Below, one piece after another: positions 25,921 to 33,962 of a stretch of 64,000 nucleotides of DNA. The notes under the pieces are model-generated. The model was given only the letters and a program-made list of their open reading frames with translations. It searched no databases and was not told the DNA's origin. Source of the stretch: Microbacterium sp. B35-30. GTDB taxonomy: Bacteria; Actinomycetota; Actinomycetes; Actinomycetales; Microbacteriaceae. A program made the translations under genes and the position numbers. Within the stretch, counting starts at the first letter, position 1. The number at the start of each line of letters is the position of its first letter. Location of the stretch: the NCBI RefSeq assembly GCF_010634855.1, contig NZ_MWLQ01000018.1, forward strand, positions 62,001 through 126,000, given 5' to 3'.

Positions 25921-26865
25921 ATGGCACGTCCCCCCAAATCCGGAACCCAGCACGCGCTCCGCGCCGGCGATTACGAAGCCGTCGTCGCCAGCGTCGGTGC
26001 GACCCTCCGTTCCCTTACGTATCGCGGCCGCGACCTCGTCGTGCCGTTCGAGGCCGATGAAGTGCGGCCTGCGCATCGCGGCGCGACCCTCGCCCCGTGG
26101 CCGAACCGCGTGGTCGAGGGCAAGTACTCGTTCGGCGGCCGCGACTTCCAGCTGCCCCTCACCGAGCCGGCGCGCTCGCACGCCCTGCACGGCCTGGCGA
26201 CGTGGCTCGACTTCGAGGTGATCGACAAGGGACCCGACCACGTGACCCTGGCCGCCGTCATCCAGCCGCAGACGTTCTACCCGTGGCGCGTCGTCGTCAC
26301 GACGACCTTCTCGCTGGGCCCCACGGGGCTCACGCAGTCCGTCACGGCGCACAACGAGAGCGACGAGCCGGCGCCGTGGGGCACCGGACCGCATCCGTAC
26401 CTCGTCGCCGGCGACGGCCGCGTCGACGGCTGGACGCTCGAGCTCCCCGCCACGCAGGTGCTCGCGGTCACGCCCGACCGCCTCATTCCGACGGACCTCG
26501 TCGCGGTCGACGCCGAGGACCCGGAGCGTTTCGACTTCCGTTCGTCGCGTCAGATCGGCACCGTCGAGATCGACCACGCCTACACCGGCCTGGTGCTCGA
26601 TGCGGACGGCAACGCCACGGTGCGCGTGACCGCCCCGTCGGGCTCCGGCGTCGAGATGTCATGGGATGCCGCCTGCCCGTGGGTGCAGGTCCACACCGCC
26701 GACAAGCCCGACGCCGCGCAGAGCCGGCTGGGCCTCGCCGTCGAGCCGATGACCTGCGCACCCGACGCTTTCAACGCCGGGTCGTACGACTATGACGCGG
26801 GGCTCATCGTGATCGAGCCCGCGGCATCCGTCACCGCCGCCTGGCGGATCGGCGCGATCGATTGA
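25921..26865 (+). CDS. aldose 1-epimerase family protein
   Basis: This 314-residue mutarotase interconverts sugar anomers. Catalytic residues are visible: the histidine in HALHGLA (near 95), the proton-donating histidine in GPHPYLV (about 158) and the glutamate base in AVEPMTCAPDAFN (about 277). I chose the ATG at 25921 because CTAGGAG lies seven bases upstream. Coming just after araA, it may supply the L-arabinose anomer used by the isomerase, as in other arabinose loci. The hairpins upstream suggest it has its own promoter, with TACTCT near 25880. Confidence 0.92.
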   Translation: MARPPKSGTQHALRAGDYEAVVASVGATLRSLTYRGRDLVVPFEADEVRPAHRGATLAPWPNRVVEGKYSFGGRDFQLPLTEPARSHALHGLATWLDFEVIDKGPDHVTLAAVIQPQTFYPWRVVVTTTFSLGPTGLTQSVTAHNESDEPAPWGTGPHPYLVAGDGRVDGWTLELPATQVLAVTPDRLIPTDLVAVDAEDPERFDFRSSRQIGTVEIDHAYTGLVLDADGNATVRVTAPSGSGVEMSWDAACPWVQVHTADKPDAAQSRLGLAVEPMTCAPDAFNAGSYDYDAGLIVIEPAASVTAAWRIGAID

Positions 26866-26944
26866 TCCACGCGATCGGCCGGGCAGCCTCGTCGCCGTGC
26901 CCGGCCGTCGCGCGTCTGGGGTGATTCCCCCAGCACTCACGACA

Positions 26945-26978
26945 AAGGCGGAGCCGGCCCCCCGGTCGGCTCCGCCTT
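26945..26978. terminator. bidirectional intrinsic terminator
   Basis: AAGGCGGAGCCG (26945-26956) is perfectly inverted at 26967-26978, a 12-bp stem. It lies between the convergent aldose epimerase and CsbD-like genes and can serve both strands. Confidence 0.85.
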
Positions 26979-26991
26979 CATCGAGAGCGGG

Positions 26992-27192
26992 TCAGGTGCT
27001 GTCCCGCAGGTCTTCCTTGATGTCGTTGCGCGTCTTCACCGAGTCGCGCTCCGCTTCGGCCTTCTTGACGTCGGCGTCAGCCTTCATCTCGTCGACCTTG
27101 TCGCCGACTCGATCGGTGGTGTCTTCCCACGCGTCCTTGAGCTTCTCGCCGACGGCCTCGGCCGTCTCCTTCGCGTCGTCCATGAATCCCAT
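26992..27192 (-). CDS. CsbD-like stress protein
   Basis: This 66-residue highly charged protein is made of Lys/Glu/Asp-rich helical segments (KETAEAVGEKLKDAWEDTTD). Its size and composition match the CsbD-like or hydrophilic stress-induced family, whose Bacillus member is controlled by SigB. It is probably an unstructured or coiled-coil cytoplasmic protein. Its start is preceded by AGGAGCG. The gene stands alone, facing the sugar epimerase across a shared terminator. Family assignment is moderate because the sequence is low complexity. Confidence 0.75.
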   Translation of the reverse strand: MGFMDDAKETAEAVGEKLKDAWEDTTDRVGDKVDEMKADADVKKAEAERDSVKTRNDIKEDLRDST

Positions 27193-27369
27193 CGATCGCT
27201 CCTCTCATGAGCGGATGACATCGACGCTACGCCGGGGCATCGGCCGGGAGTTGGGGGTTGCATAACGGCGAACCGCTTGCTACGCGGAGCGGTGGATGCC
27301 GACACCACGACGCAGCCGGCCCGACGGCGCTGGTTCGACGCTGCCGGTCGGACGACACGGGTCCGACCA

Positions 27370-27453
27370 CGCTGGTGCGCCGACACCGGCCCGACGGCGC
27401 TGGTGCGCCGACACCGGCTTGGCGGCGCTGGTGCGCCGACACCGGCTTGGCGC
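27370..27453. repeat. 28-bp tandem repeats
   Basis: CGCTGGTGCGCCGACACCGG recurs at 27370, 27398 and 27426, exactly 28 bases apart, with a degenerate unit at 27328 (42 bases earlier, 1.5 periods). The units are adjacent with no spacers. They lie between the csbD-like gene and the end of the SDR gene. Confidence 0.85.
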
Positions 27454-27480
27454 CGCCCGTCCGACGGCGCCCGCGGCCCG

Positions 27481-28347
27481 TCAGCGGATCGGCGTCGTGG
27501 TGTCGATGGCGTCGCGCAGCGGTCGACGCATCGGCGCCCAGTAGTGAGTGGGCGTCACGCGCGTGAGCACGTCGACCAGCCGCGCCTCGCGCCCGACCAT
27601 GGTGCGCGGACGACGGCGAATGGTCGCCTCGACGATGCGTGCCGCGGCATCCGCGGGTTCGGTGTGGTACATCGCGGCCTGCGCCGAGGCGGCGCGATCG
27701 GCGACCGCGGGATCGATCGCGGCCGCGTACCGGCCGCGCAGGATGATGCCGGTCTTCACCCCGGCCGGATAGACCGCCCCGACGGTGACGGTCGAGCGCT
27801 CCAGCTCGTGCCGCAGCGCCTCGGTGAACCCACGCACGGCGAACTTGCTCATCGCGTACGGGATGCGCCCCGCCGGCGCGGCGAGACCGTAGATCGAGAC
27901 GAGGTGCGTGATGTGGGCGGCAGGCTCGCGACGCAGTGCCGGCAGCAGCGCCTTCGTGACGTTGACCGTGCCCCAGAGGTTGACGTCCATGAGCCAGCGC
28001 ATCTCGGCCATCGTCAGCTGGTCGATGGCACCCAGCATCGACGATCCGGCGCACGTCACCAGGGACTGCACATGGGAATGGGATGCCTCCACCTCGGCGA
28101 CTGCGGCCGCCACAGCCTCGTCGTCGGTGAGATCGACGACGTGCGAGGTGTGCCCGGTGCCGTCCAGGCTCGCGGACGCCGTGGCGAGCCCGTCTGCATT
28201 CCGGTCGAGCAGCGCGATGTGCGCGCCGCGAGCGGCGAGCTGCCGAGCGACCTCCGCGCCCATGCCGGCGGCGGCGCCGGTGATGACGGTGGTGCGTCCC
28301 CGCACGTCCAGTCGTCGCGTCGGCGCTCGGTGAGTTGTTCGGGCCAC
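27481..28347 (-). CDS. short-chain dehydrogenase/reductase
   Basis: This 288-residue classical SDR has the cofactor motif TGAAAGMG (about 24-31), the structural CAGS block (about 95-98, the NNAG equivalent) and the catalytic YAMSK (Tyr-x3-Lys near 160) after a serine in HLVSIYG. Asp48 in LLDRNADG suggests NAD rather than NADP. The C-terminal 60 residues with HYWAPMRRPL are typical of actinobacterial SDRs with unknown substrates. It stands alone between two repeat or intergenic regions. Confidence 0.9.
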   Translation of the reverse strand: MARTTHRAPTRRLDVRGRTTVITGAAAGMGAEVARQLAARGAHIALLDRNADGLATASASLDGTGHTSHVVDLTDDEAVAAAVAEVEASHSHVQSLVTCAGSSMLGAIDQLTMAEMRWLMDVNLWGTVNVTKALLPALRREPAAHITHLVSIYGLAAPAGRIPYAMSKFAVRGFTEALRHELERSTVTVGAVYPAGVKTGIILRGRYAAAIDPAVADRAASAQAAMYHTEPADAAARIVEATIRRRPRTMVGREARLVDVLTRVTPTHYWAPMRRPLRDAIDTTTPIR

Positions 28348-28449
28348 GGCCTGCCTCTCGCTCGGGCCGTCGCCGTCGACGAGCCGTGTCTACGATTCTC
28401 GCTGACTCAGGAGGCCTCTTCGGACGCTAGCCTTTCCAGGGGAGGTTCG

Positions 28450-29079
28450 ATGGGCAAGACCGCAGAGGCGATCGCCGAAGGGGTGTCCATCGCGTCCGCC
28501 GCAGCGCGCCTGGCGATACGCAACCGCATCCTCGTCGAGACGATCGCGCACGACGAGCAGTTCGATGTCGTCGCCTTCACACCGTTCGCCCGAGAGACGC
28601 TCACCGCCCTCGCCGACGAGCAGGACGAGGCCGCCGCGCTGGTCAGGCGCCAGCGCAAGAAGGCGTGGGGCAAGTTCACCGACTCCGACGGCACGCACGA
28701 CTATCGCGATCGCGACACCCGCAACCTCCGCAGGCGCGGCCGGCAGTACTCCGGCGTCGCGCAGGCGCTCCGGCGCATGGCGGACGATCCGCACGTCGTG
28801 CGCTCTCTCATCGAGCAGTCCCGCGATGCCGCGTGGGGCGATGTCGAGGCCAACCTGCAGCGCCGCCTGCGCGTCGAGGGCATGCGTCCCGACCTCGACC
28901 CCGATTACGAGCGGATGCGTGCGGCCCGCATGCAGTCGATCCGCCTCGTCGACATCCCGCGCCTGGCCGCGCACAAGCGTCACCGCGAGGAGGCGGACAC
29001 GGATGCCGAGCCCGCCGCCGAGCCGGCCGCAGCGTCGCCGCGCATCTCCGGCGTCGACGTCACCGAGCTCGACTCCTGA
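28450..29079 (+). CDS. conserved hypothetical protein, actinobacterial
   Basis: I do not recognise a characterised family for this 209-residue protein. The N-terminus forms a likely helix (KTAEAIAEGVSIASAAARLAIRNRILVE) and the rest is rich in Arg, Asp and Glu, suggesting a soluble, nucleic-acid- or protein-binding role. The tail (about 180-209) is low-complexity Ala/Glu. Similar proteins in Microbacteriaceae are sometimes labelled asparagine synthase without support. The start has a good GGGGAGG site six bases upstream. It is followed 31 bases later by the MmcQ/YjbR-like gene. Confidence 0.8.
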   Translation: MGKTAEAIAEGVSIASAAARLAIRNRILVETIAHDEQFDVVAFTPFARETLTALADEQDEAAALVRRQRKKAWGKFTDSDGTHDYRDRDTRNLRRRGRQYSGVAQALRRMADDPHVVRSLIEQSRDAAWGDVEANLQRRLRVEGMRPDLDPDYERMRAARMQSIRLVDIPRLAAHKRHREEADTDAEPAAEPAAASPRISGVDVTELDS

Positions 29080-29110
29080 CACCGGATCGCCCCGACGCTA
29101 CGCTCGGCCT

Positions 29111-29506
29111 GTGAACGGCGACGCGGCTTCGACCCACCCGATGTGGTTCCTGCCCGATCACCCCCTCGTGGTGCGCGTGCGCGGGCTGTGCATGCCCTAC
29201 CCCGAAGCGGTGGAGGCCATCTCGCATGGACGCTGCACGTTTCGCGCCGGCAAGCGCCAGTTCGCGATCGTCGGAGTCGCCGCCGAACCGGCGGTGCTGT
29301 TCGTTCCCGACGACCTCGAGCGGCCTGTGCTCCTCGAGAGCGACGACGTCTTCGTGCCGCCGTACGAGGGCGCGTACGGCTGGCTCGCTCTCCGTATCGA
29401 GCCGGAGGCCGGTGATTGGGAGCTCCTCGGCGAACTCCTCGACACGTCGTACCGGCTCGTCGCCCTGCAGCGTCAGCTGCGCGCGCTCGATGCGCGTGAC
29501 GCCTGA
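29111..29506 (+). CDS. MmcQ/YjbR-like protein
   Basis: This 131-residue protein shows the YjbR/MmcQ pattern: RVRGLCMPYPEAVEAISHGRCTFR, then GKRQFAIVGV and GWLALRIE. Members adopt a double-wing CyaY-like fold and are often called DNA-binding proteins, though function is unproven. The GTG start at 29111 lies six bases after TACGCT, so the transcript is probably leaderless. It precedes the tRNA-Arg gene on the same strand. Confidence 0.85.
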   Translation: MNGDAASTHPMWFLPDHPLVVRVRGLCMPYPEAVEAISHGRCTFRAGKRQFAIVGVAAEPAVLFVPDDLERPVLLESDDVFVPPYEGAYGWLALRIEPEAGDWELLGELLDTSYRLVALQRQLRALDARDA

Positions 29507-29622
29507 GTGATCGCGCCCGCACGCGGCGAACACGCCCGGGAATCCGGCATCCTTCCCCCGATTCGCGCCGCGGGGGAGCGTGGGGTATTCTTGACGACGT
29601 TGTGCGCTGCTGCGAACAACAT

Positions 29623-29695
29623 GCGCCCGTAGCTCAATGGATAGAGCATCTGACTACGGATCAGAAGGTTGGGAGTTCGAGTCTCTTCGGGCGCA
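29623..29695 (+). tRNA. tRNA-Arg (ACG)
   Basis: A 73-base cloverleaf with acceptor stem GCGCCCG/CGGGCGC, D-arm GCTC/GAGC, anticodon arm TCTGA-CTACGGA-TCAGA with anticodon ACG, and a T-loop TTCGAGT. The T-stem includes two G-U pairs. CCA is not encoded. It marks the left edge of an accessory segment and tRNA-Arg genes are frequent integration targets. Confidence 0.95.
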
Positions 29696-29722
29696 CACTG
29701 TGTTGAGACAGTAAGCATTGAG

Positions 29723-29744
29723 AACCCGCGGATCTCCGCGGGTT
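29723..29744 (+). terminator. intrinsic terminator after tRNA-Arg
   Basis: AACCCGCGG and CCGCGGGTT form a perfect 9-bp stem with an ATCT loop, followed by TTCGTG after the last T-run. It sits 27 bases after the tRNA. Confidence 0.85.
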
Positions 29745-29791
29745 TTCGTGTTTCTGGCGAGGCGAGATCCCCGTTGATTGCTCAGGGTGAC

Positions 29792-29809
29792 CATCTGACT
29801 CCGGATCAG
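29792..29809 (+). other. duplicated tRNA-Arg anticodon-arm fragment, possible att remnant
   Basis: CATCTGACTCCGGATCAG matches the tRNA-Arg anticodon arm (29647-29664) at 17 of 18 positions, differing only in the anticodon, which would read CCG. The rest of a cloverleaf is missing. It may be a scar of recombination or integration at the tRNA. Confidence 0.55.
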
Positions 29810-29880
29810 CGGGTTTCTACCGCCATCGGATGTGTGCACCAGTTCCGACCTTGGAGCGGAGCCCACGCGGAGGTCGGACC

Positions 29881-30006
29881 GCTCGCGGCCACACGCCGAG
29901 TCTGCGGACGTCACGATGTCTTCGACCGTATGTGGCGCCGCTCGCGGCCACACGCCGAGTCAGCGGATGACACGATGTCGTCGACCGTATGTGGCGCCGC
30001 TCGCGG
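29881..30006. repeat. 59-bp tandem repeats
   Basis: The unit beginning GCTCGCGGCCACACGCCGAG starts at 29881, 29940 and, truncated, 29999, exactly 59 bases apart, with few differences. The stretch 29745-30183 after the tRNA terminator holds these repeats and the tRNA fragment but no convincing gene. Confidence 0.85.
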
Positions 30007-30183
30007 GCATTTCACCGCGCGGGGTAAACGGACATCGGGTCGATCGAACGTGGGCGCTCCCGCAAGCCAGCCGGTGTCAGCCCGTGCGAGGACCGGGATG
30101 CGGGCGGGGCCGGTTGGCCATCGATGACCTGGTGAGAAGCGTGGGAGTGGATGAGTGTACGTTTGCGATATGGAGTACACGCG

Positions 30184-30984
30184 TTGAGTGAGAACTTCCC
30201 AAACGCCCCCCTCGTCGAGCTGATCGCGGAAATTCGTTGGGAAGCTGCGTCTCCCGTTCTCGACGAGACGGGAGATGTCGTCGCGGACATGGATCTCGAC
30301 GTTCATAGCGACGTGCTCTTCCAAGCGTTCGGTGACCGAATGGCGGCCGAGGGCTACCTCCGGTCGGAGCGCCTCACCCCACCGGGCTATCCGGCGCCCG
30401 CCGGCATGGCCGTATACCGTTACTCCAGCACCGGCGACAGCGGGGAGAGTGCGGTCTTCCAGATCGGTGCTGGCGTCTTAACGGTCAACGCGATCCAGCC
30501 ATATAGAACTTGGAATCACTTCCGTCCGAAAGTAAGGCAGGGTCTGGACGCTCTCATCGCCAGTTGGACGGATGCCAACCGACCTGACCGGTTCTCCAAG
30601 GTAACCATCCGCTACATCGATTCGTTCGGCGACGAATACCTCGAGGGAAAGTCCAGAACGCACTTTGTGTCGGAAGTCCTCGGATTCAAGCTGTCGTTGC
30701 CGTCGGCCTTCGAAGCGCACCTGGATGGCACCGACCCAAACCTGTTCTTGCAGTTCTCGTCCGGATTGCGCAACGGAGGACGGGTAGCCGTTCGCGCGGG
30801 GCACGCGACTGTGGAGAACGAGGACGCCGTTGTGATGGACACGACCGTCTCGCACGGCGACGGCGCGGCGCTAGACACTGCCGATGTACTCGCTCTGCTA
30901 GATTCGGGTCACGAAGTCATTCATGACACGTTCGTGCAGCTGACAAGGGGCGTCGGGCACATTCTTCGGGGGGAAGCGAAGTGA
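30184..30984 (+). CDS. TIGR04255-like protein, first gene of a three-gene module
   Basis: This protein of about 267 residues begins with NAPLVELIAEIRW, the entry motif of the sporadically distributed TIGR04255 family, whose function is unknown. Later blocks include VTIRYIDSF and an acidic, hydrophilic middle. I favour the TTG at 30184, eight bases after GGAG, because the family motif then starts at once; the ATG at 30151 is the alternative and adds 11 residues. No signal peptide or membrane segment is seen. The stop overlaps the next start as GTGA. It lies in less GC-rich, accessory DNA behind tRNA-Arg. Confidence 0.8.
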   Translation: MSENFPNAPLVELIAEIRWEAASPVLDETGDVVADMDLDVHSDVLFQAFGDRMAAEGYLRSERLTPPGYPAPAGMAVYRYSSTGDSGESAVFQIGAGVLTVNAIQPYRTWNHFRPKVRQGLDALIASWTDANRPDRFSKVTIRYIDSFGDEYLEGKSRTHFVSEVLGFKLSLPSAFEAHLDGTDPNLFLQFSSGLRNGGRVAVRAGHATVENEDAVVMDTTVSHGDGAALDTADVLALLDSGHEVIHDTFVQLTRGVGHILRGEAK

Positions 30985-31520
30985 CTCGCTACTACAGCGT
31001 CGGACAGATCCAGGCGGCGCCAGATCCGGCGGCCGCTGTCGCATTTCTTGCGCGCACGCACGCAGCCACGTATACGCGTCGACGTCTCAACCCCGCGCTG
31101 AGAGTTGAAACCGAATTGGCGAAGCAGGCGCTGGAGCAACTCGCAGACCTGCAGGACGACTGGGATGGGTACGGTGCTTCGGCTATCTCGAAGGTAGTCA
31201 GGCTGAACGCGTGGGAGGCCTTCCGTCATTTCGAGTCGGGAGGTGCGATTCCCGAGATCACCCCGCTTCCAAACGGGACGATCGCCTTCGACTGGCAGGC
31301 GAATGGCGTGCGTGGGCACTTCGAGATTGGCCGCACCCGGTACTCGATGTATCTCACCGGCGTTGACGGTTCGACGCGTTACTACAACGGCTCAGCAAAG
31401 AATGTCAGCACAGATGCGCGTGATGCTCTGGCGAACGCTCTCGCTGACTCGGTTGGCGACGAAGCATCCTATGCACAGTCGATGACGTCGATCCGGTACG
31501 CGAGCGCGAGTGCCCACTGA
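30981..31520 (+). CDS. hypothetical protein with WDGYGA motif, second gene of the module
   Basis: This 179-residue protein starts with a GTG that overlaps the upstream stop. I know no function. The core (about 50-130) has LADLQDDWDGYGA, then LPNGTIAFDWQ and FEIGRTRYSMYL, which read as an all-beta domain after a short helix. Proteins with the same DDWDGxGA and PNGT-WE pattern are found next to TIGR04255 genes in other bacteria, as far as I recall. It has no signal peptide. Translational coupling on both sides suggests it acts as a complex with its neighbours. Confidence 0.78.
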   Translation: MTRYYSVGQIQAAPDPAAAVAFLARTHAATYTRRRLNPALRVETELAKQALEQLADLQDDWDGYGASAISKVVRLNAWEAFRHFESGGAIPEITPLPNGTIAFDWQANGVRGHFEIGRTRYSMYLTGVDGSTRYYNGSAKNVSTDARDALANALADSVGDEASYAQSMTSIRYASASAH

Positions 31521-32049
31521 ACCCCTGCCCGTCGTTAGTTCCTTGCCAGATGAAGCCGATCCGGAAACACGGACGGCAGGAGATGATGGCCCACCCTCGG
31601 TTTCTCGCGACCGCACCGTGGTTCGGTTTGTCAAGACTCCGCACCACTTGAACGGCAGGGGCACAAGGCTTCGTCCCGCGGCGTTCCGCCCTCCTGCAGG
31701 TAGCGATGAGATTTCGGTCGTTCAGCAGGACTTCGATGGCGATGATTACTGCAAGAAGATGGCCGTAGCAAAAGTGCCCGTCAGTCAGTATCACGGCCTC
31801 GCCTCAGGGCTCGTGGGAGCGATCATGGACTCCGGCGCTCGTGCTGTTCTCGACACCCCTCACATCTTCCCCGGGCATGCGGACATCATCACTCCTTACC
31901 CGAGCCCCAAGGACGAGCCGCCACCGGCCGAAGAAACGAAGGCACTGCAGGAATTCTGCGAAGCACTCGTGGAGCATTTCCACTACTTCGCAGATCCGAA
32001 CAAGGCAGCCGAGGGTTGGGAAGGGCCGCCGCTCGCGCGAGCCAGCTAG
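31510..32049 (+). CDS. hypothetical protein with HHL-LRPxAFxPP motif, third gene of the module
   Basis: This 179-residue protein begins with a GTG inside the previous gene, an 11-base overlap. After about 40 probably disordered residues comes VRFVKTPHHLNGRGTRLRPAAFRPP, and later a HIFPGHADI segment with several histidines. These conserved histidines could bind metal or nucleic acid, which is conjecture. The C-terminus is acidic and aromatic (EALVEHFHYFAD). It completes the three-gene transcription unit; no further gene follows for 320 bases. Confidence 0.75.
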   Translation: MPTEPLPVVSSLPDEADPETRTAGDDGPPSVSRDRTVVRFVKTPHHLNGRGTRLRPAAFRPPAGSDEISVVQQDFDGDDYCKKMAVAKVPVSQYHGLASGLVGAIMDSGARAVLDTPHIFPGHADIITPYPSPKDEPPPAEETKALQEFCEALVEHFHYFADPNKAAEGWEGPPLARAS

Positions 32050-32371
32050 CTTCCAGATCATTCCACGAACCCGCTGGGACCGCGTTGTCAACTAGTAGGT
32101 AGCCGCAGCTGGGGCCCGCCGCACTCGAGCTGCGTCAATCGCGTGGGGCCGAGCGCCGACGAGCTGTCCGGGAAAATTGGGCGCCGCCGGCGCGCGGACG
32201 CCGATCTGTTCGCCGTGCCGGAAGGTATCGGCCGATCACCGGTTGAGGCGCGCCCAGACGGTACGGATGCGGGCTCGCAACGGCGCAGTGCGACTACCGT
32301 TGGCGATGTCGGCGGTCGCCGATAGCGTGCACCCAGAGGCACCGACTGTGCGCGCAAACGAAGGGGGCCCA
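32050..32371. other. intergenic region, no convincing gene
   Basis: These bases hold no open frame with a family signature. TAGCGT near 32323 could be a promoter element for the small gene at 32372, leaving a leader of about 40 bases. Confidence 0.5.
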
Positions 32372-32599
32372 GTGGCCAGCATTCAAGAAGCAGAGACGCA
32401 GGCTGGCGGAATTCAGGCCGCACTGAACGGCAGTAGCTGGGCGATGCAACAGATCGGCAACATCGAGAGCGACTCGAATCCGGAGCGGATGCTCGCTGTC
32501 GGTCTCGGCCACGCCATGAACGCACTCGGGCAGCTGATCACACTCGTCGATGACCTGCAGGCGCAGATCGACGATCTGAAGCGGAAGCAGCGCCGATGA
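32372..32599 (+). CDS. small hypothetical protein (75 aa)
   Basis: The predicted 75-residue soluble protein starts at GTG 32372 with AAGGGGG seven bases upstream. It ends in an amphipathic, likely coiled-coil helix (QLITLVDDLQAQIDDLKRKQRR). No family is recognised. A longer reading back to 32177 is open but has poor composition and no ribosome site. It is followed 36 bases later by a small membrane protein gene, so the two may be co-transcribed. Confidence 0.6.
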   Translation: MASIQEAETQAGGIQAALNGSSWAMQQIGNIESDSNPERMLAVGLGHAMNALGQLITLVDDLQAQIDDLKRKQRR

Positions 32600-32635
32600 C
32601 TGCCGGGCGTAACAACTACGTGGCCATCGACTCGT

Positions 32636-33007
32636 ATGGTCCGCGCTGACAACGACGCCCCCTCGTGGGCCACGCCGCCTGACTCGCTACCAGCAGAAGC
32701 CCTCGACCTGTGGCCCAACATCAGCCGATGGCCCACGCCGGCGACCGTCTCCGACCTGATGTCTGCGAGAGAGACGCGGCCAGCTGACTTTCAGGCGGTC
32801 GTGAACGGACTCCGGTGGCACTCAGCTGCGGACTTGACATCAGCTTGGTCGCTCCTAACTGCCTGGCTCGCGGTTGTTGCGATCTTGCTCGCTGCACTGG
32901 CCGAACCATTTGGCGTGTGGGCGCTGTGGACGTCGATAGGACTTGCTGCGGGCTTCACCGTCATGCTCGCGCGGATTGGCACCATCGCAGTCTGTCGACC
33001 ACACTGA
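32636..33007 (+). CDS. small membrane protein, hypothetical
   Basis: This 123-residue protein has a soluble N-terminal half and two adjacent membrane helices (about 71-90 and 93-113), with a short hydrophilic turn AEPFG between them. No family is recognised and the ribosome site is weak. Base composition is lower in GC than the flanking core genes. It converges on the hypothetical gene at 33252-33779. Confidence 0.55.
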   Translation: MVRADNDAPSWATPPDSLPAEALDLWPNISRWPTPATVSDLMSARETRPADFQAVVNGLRWHSAADLTSAWSLLTAWLAVVAILLAALAEPFGVWALWTSIGLAAGFTVMLARIGTIAVCRPH

Positions 33008-33251
33008 CCGTAAGCGCCATGCGTCGTTGTGGTTGGCTGTAGTCGAAGCTGCCCCTCCTCGGCGACGACGGTTCGGGCGAACGTAGTCCCCCAACACAAC
33101 CGATGTTGCTCGGTGGCAGATCAAGGCGGTGTAGGCGCGCGCCCGCCCTCTACCTACCTCTTCGGGGCATTGCACGATAGGGATCGCGACGGTGCCCTCG
33201 CGTTTCTCACCAATCGCTCCGCCGGGGCAACTCGAGGTCCACGGGACGCGC

Positions 33252-33779
33252 TTACGTGATCGGCCAGAGGCCTTTCCCGGGCTCATGGCGACCCGTGCGG
33301 GCAAGCCACTTTCCGAAGTCGGCCAGCTCCGTGTTCTGTGCGCGCCGAGTGCTCGACTCTTCTCCCCATCGGCCTATGACCGGAATCACATAGTCCAGAT
33401 AGTCCGCTGCAAACATGAGCCAGGTCTTGTCCTGATGGAAGTGTGACTCACAGTCCTGTTCAGGCTCACGGTCCGCGAGACCCAACCCCACCGCACATGC
33501 GACGGCCTCACGAACGCTTTGTTCGAGATGGCCCCAACCCGACGGCGTACGAGACCGCTCGGTCTGGAGCGCGTGGATGGCGACCGTGAAAGTGGACTTC
33601 CACTCGGAGACATCACTGCTGTTGCTCAGTTGTGCCATGAGGCGCCGCAGGGGTAGGAGAGCGGTTTGCAGCAGACCCGCGCTCGCACGCCGATGGGCCC
33701 AGCGAGTCTGGCTTTCCGTCATCCGGCCAGCGATGATCGCTCCGGAGATCGAGCCGGCCGCCGACAGGGCATCAGTCAT
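33252..33779 (-). CDS. hypothetical protein (175 aa)
   Basis: The start at 33779 has an excellent ribosome site, AAAGGAGG, seven bases upstream, so this is a real gene. The protein begins with a small hydrophobic stretch (SAAGSISGAIIAGRM) that is too weak for a firm membrane call, then a helical region rich in Arg, Gln and Trp. No motif links it to a known family. It stands alone in the accessory segment, and the 243 bases to its convergent neighbour show no feature. Confidence 0.65.
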   Translation of the reverse strand: MTDALSAAGSISGAIIAGRMTESQTRWAHRRASAGLLQTALLPLRRLMAQLSNSSDVSEWKSTFTVAIHALQTERSRTPSGWGHLEQSVREAVACAVGLGLADREPEQDCESHFHQDKTWLMFAADYLDYVIPVIGRWGEESSTRRAQNTELADFGKWLARTGRHEPGKGLWPIT

Positions 33780-33962
33780 GGATCCTCCTTTACGAGATCA
33801 TCGCGCTAACCCACGACATCGCGCCAGGGACAGACGGGCTGTCTTCTGACGATCACCCCGCCAGCGATGCCGTCCGGCAAGTGAGCGGGTTGGGAACGCA
33901 TTCGAGCCGAATGCCCGCAGGCGGCCCCTCTTCCACCCGGCGCCCGCACGAGGATCGTTGGG

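Noticed and set aside
27328-27453. Tandem 28-mers considered as a CRISPR array
   Set aside because: Units are adjacent, without unique spacers, and no cas genes are present.
29771-29830. A second functional tRNA-Arg(CCG)
   Set aside because: Only the anticodon arm matches; no acceptor or T-arm can be formed.
29881-30006. 59-bp repeats considered as a CRISPR array
   Set aside because: The units abut each other and are similar over their whole length, so they are tandem duplications.
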